Shown piece by piece: positions 43,082-53,944 of a stretch of DNA of 60,000 nucleotides. The stretch is taken from assembly GCF_026151205.1 (NCBI RefSeq), contig NC_087072.1, forward strand, positions 13,556,169 to 13,616,168, in the 5' to 3' direction. A model generated the notes under the pieces. It was not told where the DNA came from. It worked only from the letters and a program-made list of their open reading frames with translations, and searched no databases. The position numbers were made by a program, and so were the translations under genes. The number at the start of each line of letters is the position of its first letter. Within the stretch, counting starts at the first letter, position 1. Origin of the DNA: Bolinopsis microptera. Its lineage: Eukaryota; Ctenophora; Tentaculata; Lobata; Bolinopsidae.

Positions 43082-46000
43082 ATGTTGTTGGCAGCCACCA
43101 CCGCCCGTACCCAGCAGGTAGCCGGTCTCTCCACCCTGACCGCCCTACCCAAGAAGATCCTGACACGTGTAGTGGGGAAGCTGAAGGTAGACGAGGAGTA
43201 CTCTGCTCATGTTAACCTGGATCTGGAGAAGAAGTACGATGTACCTCTCCATCAAATCTTCAGCAGGACTGGTCATATTGACAAGAGGCTGGCTGGTGAC
43301 GCTATGGTCATGCCTTGTTACAAGGAGAATCTACCTTTCCTTGGGGCTACCAGCGGCCAAGTATGTTGTGTTTAACATTAATCAAAAATCTTATTTGGGT
43401 ACTTCCTATTAATAACCACCTTCTTATATTTGAACTTACAACTTTTCCTTCTTATATCAAGATAACTTTATCAACAAACACAACTTTTAAACCCCACCTT
43501 TGTGCAGATGGAAGCCTCCAGGCTGTCCAATGGTGTGACCACAGTATCAGTAGATAATAGCAGTCCTGTAGTTCACCTCGGTGTTTACTTGGGAGTTGGA
43601 ACTGGTAACGAAACCAGAGCAAATGCCGGCAGTCTTCAAGTCATGAAAAATGCCTGGTATGTTCTTAACTTCCAATATTTTCTCTACTTTTAAAAACATC
43701 TCTGTAGTTAATTATTATCTCTAATTAATTAGCTTAATTATGTGCTGACCTTTAAATTGGTCCAGGTTAGGATCAACTACAAGGCGAACTTTGATTGGCG
43801 GACACAGGGAACCACTACAGTGTGGAGCCAATATTGAGTTCAATGTTGGACGAGATATCACTTCCATCACTGCTTCTTGTCCTAGAGATAAGGCTAGCTT
43901 GTAAGTTACATATTGTTCTTGCTGTCGGAAAATAGAAAATATTTTGAACTTTCCACTTAAATTCATCTGTCATCAGCTCTATAGTAATATTTACTTTGAT
44001 ATGTCCCAAATTATTTGATGTATTTCACAACAGTACACTATCGTGATATTATTAACGTACCTTAAAACTTCCCAGAGTATTGGATCACATGACACAGAAC
44101 TTGGTGTGCCCGGAATTCTTCAACCACGAACTCCACCAAGCTAAAGTTGATGCTCTTCACCAGACTGGTGTTGCTCTGTCTGATCCTGCCACTATTGTGA
44201 TGGAGGAGGCCAACAGGGTGAGCTGCTAGTGTTACAATTATCGACCATGTTAACCATAACTTTGTGTTGATAACTAGCCACAACATTGGGAATGGGACTT
44301 TGTTCTTGAACCCAATGTTAACAGTCTATATTTGAATGCGGTTCGTTTTGATTCCTTTGATCCCACTGAATGTGTGTATTTAAATTGTTGACGTGTATCA
44401 TCAGCTCGCATACCGGGGAACTGGACTAGGCAGATCTATCTACTTAAAAGCGGGAAACACGGGAGCAATTGAGCGTAACACTCTGCTCGACTTCGCTGCT
44501 GAGAACTTCAAGGACTCTAACAACATCGCTGTAGTTGGTGTTGGTAAGTTATTGTTTATAGCCAGGCTTCAAGCTTCTGTGAGAGTTTGGACTTTGTGAA
44601 TTGTGAGGGTGGTTCAATGAATTCTCACGACAATGTTATTTTATACAACTTTTATGATAATTTTTGATTTGATTGATATGAATTTTTCCATTCACCATTC
44701 ATAGTAGTTCCAAATTATTAATATTATTACTACATTTAGTTTCCAATGTAAGTTGATCCAATGTATGACTAGTATAGCGGTAATGATAACCACCCCAACA
44801 GGTCTAGACCCAGAGAACCTGAGTGGATTAGCTGACGAATACCTGTGGTCACTAGAAGGAGGTTCTGCCACTGTTGCCAATACCACCTGGACTGGAATGC
44901 AGGAATCTCAGATCGAGGCATCTGGTAATGGGGCTCTAGCGATGTGTCTTGTTGAGGGAGCTGCTGCTGGGTCACAGGATGCCCTTGTATTGGGCATTCT
45001 CAAACATCTTGCTGGTTAGTATTTAGTAGAGACACGTGGTTTTTATTCTGGAAATGTTTGAAGAATGTTCTAGAATAATTGAAACTGAGACGGTAAATTA
45101 AAAACTGTTCAAAAAGTATTCGGTCCAAAACAAAATATCGTTTTTGCAGGAGCGGGAGGTTCAGCGATAACCCACGGTGGATCACACAGTCAACTCATAT
45201 CCGCTGCAGCACCCTACACTCAATCACCCTTCAATACCCAGTGTGTTAACATTAACAATGTTAACACTGGTATGTTCGGGCTCAGTATCTCCGCTGCTGG
45301 AGAAGAGGTTTTATTTTAGTTATTTTATCAATTAAGTTGACTCATTTTGTTACTTTATTGCTAGTTTATTTAAGTTAATTTTGCAATTTGAAAGTTAAGA
45401 TTGACACGTCAGGCTATGCCACTCGGAATGTATCATTTTTAAGCAACCCAGAGTAGTTATTTAACTGTAAACCTAATATTAGTTTACAGGGGGGGGGGTC
45501 CAAGGGGAACTTTGGGGAACTTTGGGAAAGTCCCCCAAGATTTCGGAAGTTCCCCAAAAAAAAGATCCCCAAAACTCCCCAAAGTTCCCCAAAATTCCCC
45601 AAAATTATTCAAAATTATTTAAAATTATTCAAAATTATTCAAAATTATTCAAAATTATTCAAAATTTCTCTAATATACATTAATACCCATTAATGTTAAC
45701 ATGTATGTTATTATAAGGTATAATCTTAACTTACTTGTTGATACTTGCAGCATGATAATTTGTTTGGCATTATAATTTTTTTGGGGAACTTTGGGGAATT
45801 TTGGGGAACTTTCTGAAGTTCCCCAAAAAAAAGTTCCCCAAAATTCCCCAAAATTATTTGTTTCATTGATAATTTTTTGGGGAACTTTGGGAAAGTCCCC
45901 CAGGTTTCCTGAAGCTCCCCAAAAAAAAGTTCCCCAAAACTCCCCAAAGTTCCCCTTGGACCCCCCCCTTTACATTTTAATTTATATCTTATTCAGATTG

Positions 46001-46447
46001 GGGATGTACTGAAGTCTTCTTATGGTGTTATGATAGGACTCAATGATGGTGTTTCTGACCAAGCACTTGAAACCGCTAAAAACAAACTCAAACTCGAACT
46101 TTTATCTGCAGTGAGTTTAATATTATTCACTTCTAAAATTGCTGTTTTAAATCAAGGAGACCCATAAAATATTGCCTCTTTTAATCATTTCTAACCGTGT
46201 GAAGTTTAACATTTAAAATAACAAATCATTTTTTCAGTACGAAAGCAATCTCGCTGTACGTGCAGCGACCGGTCTTGAGAGCATAGCAGCTGGCAGTCCC
46301 AGTTCGGCATCTCAATTATGCGGTGCTATCGACTCAATTACAAACGAAGAAGTGATTGAAGCAGCAAAGAAAATCAACAGCTCTGCTCCTATCTTGGTTT
46401 CGTATGGCAACGTGGAAAGCATGCCCCTTCAGAGAGAATTACAATAG
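43082..46447 (+). CDS. UQCRC2: Cytochrome bc1 complex core protein 2
   Basis: Core subunit of mitochondrial complex III, M16 peptidase fold without catalytic zinc site. Nine exons: 43082-43360, 43508-43656, 43766-43900, 44076-44217, 44405-44543, 44802-45014, 45150-45307, 45997-46110, 46238-46447. Junctions are GT-AG and phases agree; 512 aa (human 453). The N-terminus MLLAATTARTQQVAGLSTL is a good mitochondrial presequence. Matches to UQCRC2 include ASCPRDKASFVLDHMTQNLV, CPEFFNHELHQAKVD, AYRGTGLGRSIYL, LVEGAAAGSQDALVLGILKH and AKNKLKLELLSAYESNL. No HxxEH zinc motif, as expected. About 60 residues in exon 1 between presequence and core have no counterpart in the human protein that I recognise. 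Intron 7 carries a poly-G TIR element. AATAAA directly abuts the stop codon. Confidence 0.92.
45489..45968. mobile_element. Small TIR element with poly-G ends in UQCRC2 intron 7
   Basis: Inverted termini GGGGGGGGTCCAAGGGGAAC, 6-bp duplication TTTACA at 45483-45488 and 45969-45974. The interior is made of inverted GGGGAACTTTGGGGAA words plus an AAAATTATTC tandem tract. The right end lies about 28 bp from the exon 8 acceptor. Confidence 0.8.
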
Positions 46448-46453
46448 AATAAA
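46448..46453 (+). terminator. Poly(A) signal adjoining the UQCRC2 stop codon
   Basis: TAG at 46445-46447 is followed immediately by AATAAA. If used, the 3' UTR would be only about 20 nt. Confidence 0.45.
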
Positions 46454-46794
46454 TGAACTAGTCTATTTATTAAACGAGATTAACAACTGATAAACTGAAG
46501 TGCTACGTTCGATTTATTTCCTGATTTGTAAATATTAAAATGACAGTCGTTTTTCGTAATGTGTTATTTTATAGGTTGTCACCCACAGAATTGCTAGAGT
46601 TACTTGTCTCCCTGATATTGGGCCAGTCACAATAATCTAGAGTCGCAGTGTAAAACGGATGGCGCGAAGCAGTTTTGCGCAATGAAATCAAATTTTGGCG
46701 CACGTACGAATACGTTAGGAAACGTACGTTACGTACATATAATATAATATATGCATGAGTAGTACGTACGTATCTAGAAATATTATTTTATCTA

Positions 46795-47261
46795 AGGGGT
46801 CGTTCAGATATTACGTAATCAATATTTTGGCAATTTTTACCCCCCCCTCCGTAATCAACCGTTTGACACATCAAGGTTTGACACCCCCCCCCCCCCCCCC
46901 CCCCCCCCCGTAATCAAGACCCAACCCCCGGCCCCCTCCTATATTACGTTATCAAGATTACACACCCCCCCCCATCTATTACATGTTCATGTTAAGCCAT
47001 TTATTTATTAAAAGCTATCACAACGGATTAATGAATGAAATAATCGCAATTAGCACTTACTAAACGAAAATTAGTTTAAAAAACGAAAATTTTGATTACA
47101 TAATTAACGAAAATTGTCCAATTGGTATTTCGAAAAACGGTAAAAAATTAAAATTTTGATTACGTAATCAACGACCAACCCCCCCCCCCCCCCCCCCCGT
47201 AATCAACCGTAAGCATTTGAAACCCCCCCTCGGCTGATTACGTAATATGTAAACTACCCCT
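46795..47261. mobile_element. MITE with long poly-C tracts
   Basis: Inverted termini AGGGGTCGTTCAGATATTAC and AGGGGTAGTTTACATATTAC, continuing GTAATC, flanked by TA. Within it are C-runs of roughly 10-30 and repeated CCGTAATCAA motifs. Long C-runs are error-prone to sequence, so exact lengths are doubtful. Superfamily not assigned. Confidence 0.7.
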
Positions 47262-47590
47262 TATAGCCTATAAATTAAATATACGGTCGTGGTTATCAGT
47301 GTAATGTAGTGGTGAACATTTAATGTACGATTCCTATGACCCATCTATGAACCTTCTTCGGAAGTCCTCGTTCATGCCATGTGTCAGTAAACTGAAGTTC
47401 CTGCTAACTGTATGCTGCTTGTTAAAATCATAATTTCCGAAGGAACACTTGTGAAGTTAATCCTTACATCGGGATTCCCCGACGATTTTCAACCGGGAAA
47501 TTTTCTCAATTCCCGATTTTCGGGAATTTTCGATATATTGTGTAATATAGTTGCAAATATTAGAATAAATTGTATTAAAATTTTAACAAC

Positions 47591-47975
47591 GGCCAGGTAG
47601 CTCAGTTGGTTAGAACGCAGTTCTTAGAACGCCAGCAATCGTGAGGTTGCACGTTCAATACCGGCTGTCTACCTAGTCGTGGGTTGAGCGTCGTCGACGT
47701 TCTGCTAAGGATCCCATAGGATTTATGCAGCCTCCCGGTCCACCCAGCCGAATGCTCGAGAAATCGTGTGTGAGGGTTAAATGGGGAGCTGTGCAATATA
47801 GTACAGCGAAAAAGCAAAACTCAATGGATGGTTACCGTAATGGGTGCCACATGCCTAGCATGAAATATTTACCTACTTACTTACACTTGTGTAGGTCTGT
47901 AGAAGCATTAGAATCGGGCGTTGCCTGCCACAGGCTATCCCGAATTTAGAAGCTTGCTTTCATCATCATCAACCG
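47591..47975 (+). mobile_element. tRNA-derived SINE
   Basis: The head resembles a tRNA: A box TAGCTCAGTTGG (47598-47609) and B box GTTCAATACC (47653-47662), spaced as in tRNA. The acceptor stem pairs poorly and the anticodon arm is irregular, so it is not a working tRNA gene. An unrelated body of about 300 bp follows, ending near TTTCATCATCATCA. Confidence 0.75.
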
Positions 47976-48600
47976 CAAGAAATTCGTCGACTCTGGTCGG
48001 TACATGTCGTCGACTCTGGCCGGTACATGTCAATTCATCGCAGCTCGGCTTTTAATAATAACTTAAGTTATTCGTGTCAGAAGTTTACAAACATTTTAAA
48101 GAATATAGATACGTTTATAAACACATTTGGTTTGATAATTAAAGTGATTTCCCCAACTTTCAATTTGATTGTTTACAATTAAGCCGAGTTATGATCAGTT
48201 TAACTTTAAGATCTGGTGGATACTTGATGCCAACACTTAATAATCAGTGATCTCCTCACTCAATCAACCGTATGATTGGTTCGAGACTGCTTATAGGGCA
48301 GCAACCGAAGCGATATAACGCGAATATTTTTGATTTTAAGGAAAGTCACTATTAGAGTTTGGCGGCCAGCTCAGAAAGCTAAAGATCAAAGCCTTTTTAT
48401 TTCGTCTCTCTTGAAAAACACGTGCTAAAACGGAGGACGGGGATACGATAAAACAAGCTGTTTGTCGACAGTAGCGATCCTTGCACCCGGGCACCGCATC
48501 CAGTCCTGAAGAATTGGCGTACTTCCACTGCATTCCAGCTGACTCCCTTTATATATATTATATATGTGTGGGTGAGCAAACGAGCTCGTTAATAGGTGAG
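47976..48600. other. Intergenic spacer
   Basis: Contains a 23-bp direct doublet (GTCGACTCTGGYCGGTACATG) near 47986-48028. No gene seen; the overlapping small minus-strand frames at 48336-48652 have no recognisable domain. Confidence 0.4.
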
Positions 48601-48602
48601 AG

Positions 48603-49215
48603 ATCTTGACCATTGTTAATGGTCTGGCCCGGCGCGCGCTACTTCGTAGCACTTCGTAACACTTTCGAGAAGAAAGCGACGCGCGCTATACTTCGAAGAA
48701 ATTTAGACAAGTAACATCCGTCAATGAGAGATCGCATCATTGTGCCTGTGGGCACGTTTGACTCACTCGTCGAAGCACGTCATCGGGTTCGGATAGCATG
48801 CCCATGTTACGAGTAGTACATAGTAGTACTAATACGGTGCACGCACGGGTTGCATTACTGGGCCGCGCTCAGCCTGTCATTCCGCCTAATCTCTATATGT
48901 TTATGAACATCATAGCCTGAGGTCCCCAGATAATAGTGTATGTACTAAGAGCATCAACTTGCGGGTGAACATTTTATGTCTCAAAACCCAACATATTATA
49001 CATCATTGGAAAGGTCTCATTGAGTAGAGTCGTTTGGTACCAAGTTTTGGGCAAATGGCTGTTCTTAGCGAAAGTTATAGCCCGTCAAAGTTCCAAAAAT
49101 GACCATTTAAAAAATGGGGCGGGGCATCGTGTTTTTAAAGTTTTTGACGAATTTTTTTTACAGCATATTGTTTATCACATTTTTTTACACAAGATTTGCT
49201 GTATGCCGTAATTTT
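48603..49215 (+). repeat. Dispersed repeat cluster
   Basis: Three joined blocks: 48603-48724 (as 11040-11155), 48862-48935 (inverse of 11393-11460) and 48945-49215 (inverse of 57345-57630). The last block holds an open frame encoding VWYQVLGKWLFLAKVIARQS, nearly the same in both copies. Confidence 0.75.
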
Positions 49216-49739
49216 ATTTTTTGATATTTTAATCAAAAATAATTTTTATTTGGATTTAAAAGTACGCGCTACGCCGCGCAGTTAGAAATCGCAATAAGGA
49301 GATTTAACCAAATTTTTTGTTGCGCAATTTTTTTTCTCATATCAAATTTACATGCTCATGTCGCATTTTCGGTTGCATCAAATTCAGCTGACGTCCACAA
49401 CATGAAGTTTAAATGATCACACTGTGAAATTGGTTTGAAAGTATAATGCAAATATTGTTAGTTCTGGATAGTAATAATATGTATACACTTATTAAAGGAA
49501 GAATCCAGGGTTTTCCCTATACTATCCAGTATTGTCGACTGTTCCACAAATTTGAAGATATGGTTGAATTTACTGTTGTTAATGTTTATTGCTCTAGTCT
49601 GATGTATGCAATGGAATCACGATGATTGGTATCTATCTAAAAGCATATATAATGTGTAATGCAATTCATTATAGAATAAATGCAATTAGAAGTATCAATA
49701 CCAGATCTTATCTTACTAGAAACATGAACTGAAAGCTAT
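49216..49739. other. Intergenic, no features seen
   Basis: AT-rich unique-looking sequence without ORF, repeat or recognisable motif. Confidence 0.4.
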
Positions 49740-51080
49740 AATACTAAGAAAAGCTAAGCATCGTTACAAAGTGTAACACTCTACTCACCACAGTAGAGTT
49801 CAGGGTGACTTTGCTAAAGGGGAAAGATTGGTTAGAACAGTTAAGATCCTCCGTAGTCCTTAGTGGTTTTCCAATTATCCTCATTCTGAGTGTCATGATA
49901 TGGATGCCCTTGCAGAGGAGGTGCTGGGATGTTTCTGCTTCTCCTGAAAGTGTCCACAATCTTGTGTCTCGAAGTTGACGTTGTTAAACTAGTGGGCTGT
50001 GATCTATCCTGACAGTGGCCATGTCAGCCATCTGATGTGAGTTCCAGAAAAATTAAAATACCTGTATTTATGTTTGTGAAGGAACATCTCAAGTGTGATT
50101 TTCCTTTGTCACTGAGTTTGGCCTAATTGGGAGAAAGGGTTCTGGTCCTATGGGGATGTTGTTGGATTGATCATCCCTTGCTAATTCGTCCGCTAGTTCT
50201 TTACCGTTACTCCTTCATGCCCTGGAACATCCAAGTTCTACTCGATGTGAATACCTATTGAATTGAGTTGGTCTGAGATGTTCAGAACGAACCCAGGCAC
50301 GTAGACAGGGGGGGGGGGGGGCTAGTGTCCCCTAGACCGTAGGAAATGTCAAAATCTATTTTGCAAAATTTTCCGGGGCCTGCGCCACCCTAGCCCCCGC
50401 CAAGTGGCTCCGCCCCGCTGGGCCCTGGGCCCACGACCTCCGCCACAGCTTGCTCGCTGCGCAGCTGGAATGGACGCGTTGGCTCGCCGACAGGCCCCCC
50501 CCCCAAAGAAAAATCCTGGCTACGTCCCTGAACGAACCTGGAGTTAAAACTGGTGCTGTTAGGCGCTTTAAATGCAGCCTGGGAATCTGAGAGGAATTAA
50601 TGATTGATGGGGATCCTAAGTTATCATTAGTCCAGATACTTGCCATGTCTAATGCAAATAGTGGGTACTATTTTCTCAATGAAAGTAAAGGAGGATTGTC
50701 TGTCCTGTATTGTTACCATCTAACGTTGGGCTAACAAATTGAATCCAAAGTTTGAGTAATGCATTCGTTAAAATTTTGATGTCCTAATATTTGCATCCCT
50801 GAGGCATTGCATTGTTGTTTGTTCCTGGTCCGATTATGCTTTAGTGAGCTATGCTGTCCACCAGGGTACTGTAGATCTAAGGGTTCCCCGTGTAATGCGA
50901 CAGGCTATGATAGAGCATCTCTGGAGGATGTCCAAGATGAACTGTTTTCGAACGTTAAGAACTTCTGCTGTATAAACTGATTAGAACCAGTAATGGTGTC
51001 AGTCGAACTCTGCTGCTATTAGATGATTGTAGAGCGTTTTGTCACACTTCAATGAAGAGTTTGACAAAGCTAACCCGGTC
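49740..51080 (-). pseudogene. Remnant of a LINE with RNase H domain
   Basis: Minus-strand fragments read, in order, SDSQAAFKAPNSTSF; then after a MITE, LNISDQLNSIGIHIE; VPGHEGV; and in another frame GKELADELARDDQSNNIP. These are the SDSQAAL and W.PGH.GV.GNE.AD.LA motifs of LINE-borne RNase H. A tail SGEAETSQHLLCKG follows, a decayed form of the usual C-terminal zinc motif. Several frameshifts and stops. This points to an I/R1-like group LINE. Upstream RT is too decayed to read. The MITE at 50294-50530 interrupts it. Confidence 0.65.
50294..50530. mobile_element. hAT-type MITE
   Basis: Imperfect inverted termini CAGGCACGTAGACAGGGGGG and CAGGGACGTAGCCAGGATTT, with the exact 8-bp duplication AACGAACC at 50286-50293 and 50531-50538. 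GC-rich interior without transposase. Inserted in the RNase H LINE remnant. Confidence 0.85.
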
Positions 51081-52064
51081 CCCTAATCCTAGGTTAAATG
51101 TGATGGCCTCAAGATGAGCCCTTAGCTGTCTAGCTGAGATGACCTGGAATATGGTCACTGGAGGGAGAAGTGCTAAGGATTCTCGCTATCAGTGTGTCCT
51201 CACTCCTCATAGTCAGAGTGAGAGATTTGAAATCTCTAACTCTGTCTTATCACGAGCCTGTGTCTAGCGTGTGTCAGCCCTTATGCATTACCTGTCTTAA
51301 CTGAAAAAGACCTGAATAGTGGTTACTTGAGGGAGTGCAAAGACTACTAATTATCAGTGTGTCTTTGTAGTCAGAATGAGCGAATTGGAATCCGTAGCTC
51401 TGTGGTGGGTGACTTCGTTGGGACCTAAAAGCCGAAGGAGAATTTCTTGGTGATTTAATAGCTCTTAGAGCTAGGTATCTTTGTCTAACGTGTCGTCATT
51501 CGTGCGTGTACTATCTGGTATCCTGATATCTGAAAGAGAAATTTCCTGATGCTTGGTAGCTGTTAGTGTCGACTTCCTGGTTCCTATGGTAACTTTGAGT
51601 TGGCAAGTCCCAACCTTTGTACTCAACAAGAGAGCACACCACCCGTTACTGCCAACCAGGCCACATCGGAACTTTGAGTTGGCAAGTCTCAACCTTTGTA
51701 CTCAACAAGAGAGCACACCACCCGTTACTGCCAACCAGGCCACACCACGCTGAGGTTCGGAGAGGATTTCGTGACCCTTAGACTAAAGTTATATGTATGA
51801 CCACACCCTTTATCTCACTTGTTTTAAGATATCTCTGCTTCTGATAAGAGCTAAACTTTCGTCTTGTGTATTTAATTTTAAATGATCATGGTTTTAGAGT
51901 CTTCAGACTTCGGGTTGTTGTGTTTTCAGTTCAGACCCCATTTTTACACTCTCACGAGCATCGATTGACACACTTCATACAAGATATCTCAGCTTCGGTC
52001 TTTTGATGGGAAATAAGTGGTCATCTTGGTCATTACAATGGTTAGAATCATCTCAACGAGATAA
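51081..52064. other. Spacer with an 80-bp direct duplication
   Basis: About 51592-51670 and 51671-51748 are almost identical direct copies (ACTTTGAGTTGGCAAGTCYC ... CCAACCAGGCCACA). Otherwise no recognised feature. Confidence 0.6.
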
Positions 52065-53012
52065 ACAAATTGCTATGAGTTTTCCAACACTAAGTCTAAT
52101 CTACTCTCTAAACATGCATTCCTAGAATTTTCACGTTCAGCCTGTCTTGTAATCTTTAAGTTAAGTACCCCTGTTTCTGATCAGTCTAAGCCCGCACCTA
52201 GTGTTGATAAAAGTAAGCGCCCAGTACTTGATATATTTGATTTTGAACCGTCCTCAGGCTTTAAGAGAGCACAGCCGTCACAAGCTGGTGCTAAGCGTAA
52301 GAAGATTAAGGTTAGTGCAGAATCAAAATCAACTTCAGTATCTAGTAACTGGCTCACTCACTCCGACACAGGAAGACTTAGTATGTATTCGGAGCAATAT
52401 GATATTTGTCAAAGTTCTAGTACATGGTATGATGATATTATAGTTAATAGTTATAGCAACATGTGTAAAATTCATCGTTCCAACTCATTTTCATTTCAAG
52501 ACACTTGCTTATCCAGTCCTTATAGTTATAGTAGTTTTAGTCCAGTTGACAGTAAGTTTATCCAGATAATTAATCCTAGTAATTTACATTGGTTCTGTAT
52601 ATCTAACGCCCTTACTTTCATAAGTGAACCTCATGTTGTAGAAATTTTTGATTCCATGAAAACCTCAGCTAGTTTAGAGAACAGTACTGTTTTAGATAAA
52701 TCCATCACTCACTGTATTCTTAAGTTAAGACCTCTCACTACTTTAGTTAGGTATATTGATACGCAGGTGCAGGGTAATTCTTATGATTGTGGTCCTTTGG
52801 CTTTAGGTTTCTTGTGGGCATTATCTAAGGGACATCATCCCCGTCAGTACGAGCACTTAAGAGGCCCAATGATCCGCTCTAAGGTAAGGCAAAGCTTCAT
52901 AGAGAATAGGTTTGTCCCTCCTACCACTAAGCCTCCTAGAATGCACAATAAAGTAACATTGAGATCTTTTAAACTTGATTTCAGGTCTAAGTCTTTCGTT
53001 CATCAGTCTTAG
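52065..53012 (+). CDS. Ulp1/C48-like cysteine protease exon, probably transposon-derived
   Basis: Open from 52065 to the TAG at 53010-53012; the first ATG is only at 52383. Upstream is a basic Ser/Lys-rich linker (KRKKIKVSAESKS). The C-terminal 150 residues show C48 protease landmarks: NPSNLHWFCISNAL (catalytic His), VEIFDSMKTS (Asp), QVQGNSYDCGPLALGFLWAL (Gln and Cys). Ulp1-type proteases cleave SUMO-like proteins. Such domains are common in animal DNA transposon ORFs, which fits this repeat-filled setting. The missing start suggests an internal or last exon, or a truncated element. The motif call is fairly sure; the origin is inferred. Confidence 0.65.
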   Translation, partial: TNCYEFSNTKSNLLSKHAFLEFSRSACLVIFKLSTPVSDQSKPAPSVDKSKRPVLDIFDFEPSSGFKRAQPSQAGAKRKKIKVSAESKSTSVSSNWLTHSDTGRLSMYSEQYDICQSSSTWYDDIIVNSYSNMCKIHRSNSFSFQDTCLSSPYSYSSFSPVDSKFIQIINPSNLHWFCISNALTFISEPHVVEIFDSMKTSASLENSTVLDKSITHCILKLRPLTTLVRYIDTQVQGNSYDCGPLALGFLWALSKGHHPRQYEHLRGPMIRSKVRQSFIENRFVPPTTKPPRMHNKVTLRSFKLDFRSKSFVHQS

Positions 53013-53047
53013 GCGTTAGAATTTTCTGAATTGCAGGACATTGTAGT

Positions 53048-53942
53048 ATATACCTTACTCGGGAATATTATAGCGGGTTAATTTATGACTGGGAAAATTA
53101 ATAACCGGGAAAAATATGGCGGAATTTCCCAAAACCCGCCAAATTATCCCGGTCATGTATTTACCGGTGGCCGACCTTTCAAGTTTTTTTTCAGAGGTCA
53201 ACAAATTTTCAACCGAAATTTCTGTTTTTGTTACTTGTTAAAGAAGTTATTTCAATTTACAGTTACTGATATTACTCAGAAATAGAAAAAAAGACACGTC
53301 TAGTATTTAAAGGAAAATAAATATATAGCAATAATAAGTCAAATCTTCATTAAAGCGTATTCTCATTCTCATTATCGCTAATGTCCCCACTCCCCTCCAT
53401 TATCATTATTTATATCCCCCTGCTGCTGACCGTCAAATTCGAAGTTGTATTGTTGTCTTAACAAGACTTTCATTTTGTCCGCTAATGGGGCTACTGCTCT
53501 GAAGGTCAGCCGGAGCTTAATTTCCTGCCCACCGCTTGGTATTGGGGAACGTCTTGGCTTTGCATCTTCAACTGCTCCAGTAATCAATCCACCGTGGACC
53601 ATGAAATAGTGGCACAGTTTACTCACTTCATGGGCAAGAAAAGTGAGAATCACGGTCCACCCTGAAATCTGATTTCTATAACCAAATTGTGATTTTTATA
53701 ACGAAATTATGGTAGCAACCGCCAATAAAGTTACAGCCCTCCATCCACTGCTTCAAAAGTCTTCTCTAGCACATATGAGACTTCAGGTAAAATATGATGA
53801 TCACCACCCCCTTGGAACCCCATAATCTGAGTCGGCGGGTTTTTTTTATGACTGGTAAAATTTTTGACCGGGAAAAATATGGCGGAATCTTCCAAAACCC
53901 ACCACTTTATCCCGGTTATAATAATCCCGAGTAAGGTATATA
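53048..53942. mobile_element. TIR element with ACCTTACTCGGGAATA ends
   Basis: Left end TATACCTTACTCGGGAATAT, right end its near inverse. Both ends also carry a longer block (GACYGGKAAAATTWWTRACC, GGGAAAAATATGGCGGAAT) arranged directly. Flanks are TATA-rich, so the duplication is unclear. A minus-strand ORF at 53378-53653 (LADKMKVLLRQQYNFEFDG) is not recognised. Confidence 0.55.
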
Positions 53943-53944
53943 AT

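Noticed and set aside
47591-47672. Functional tRNA gene
   Set aside because: A and B boxes are present but the acceptor stem and anticodon arm do not pair well, and a long SINE body follows.
47725-47949. 74-codon ORF
   Set aside because: Entirely inside the SINE body.
50356-50646. 96-codon minus-strand ORF
   Set aside because: It lies mostly in the hAT-type MITE and is a shadow of its GC-rich interior.
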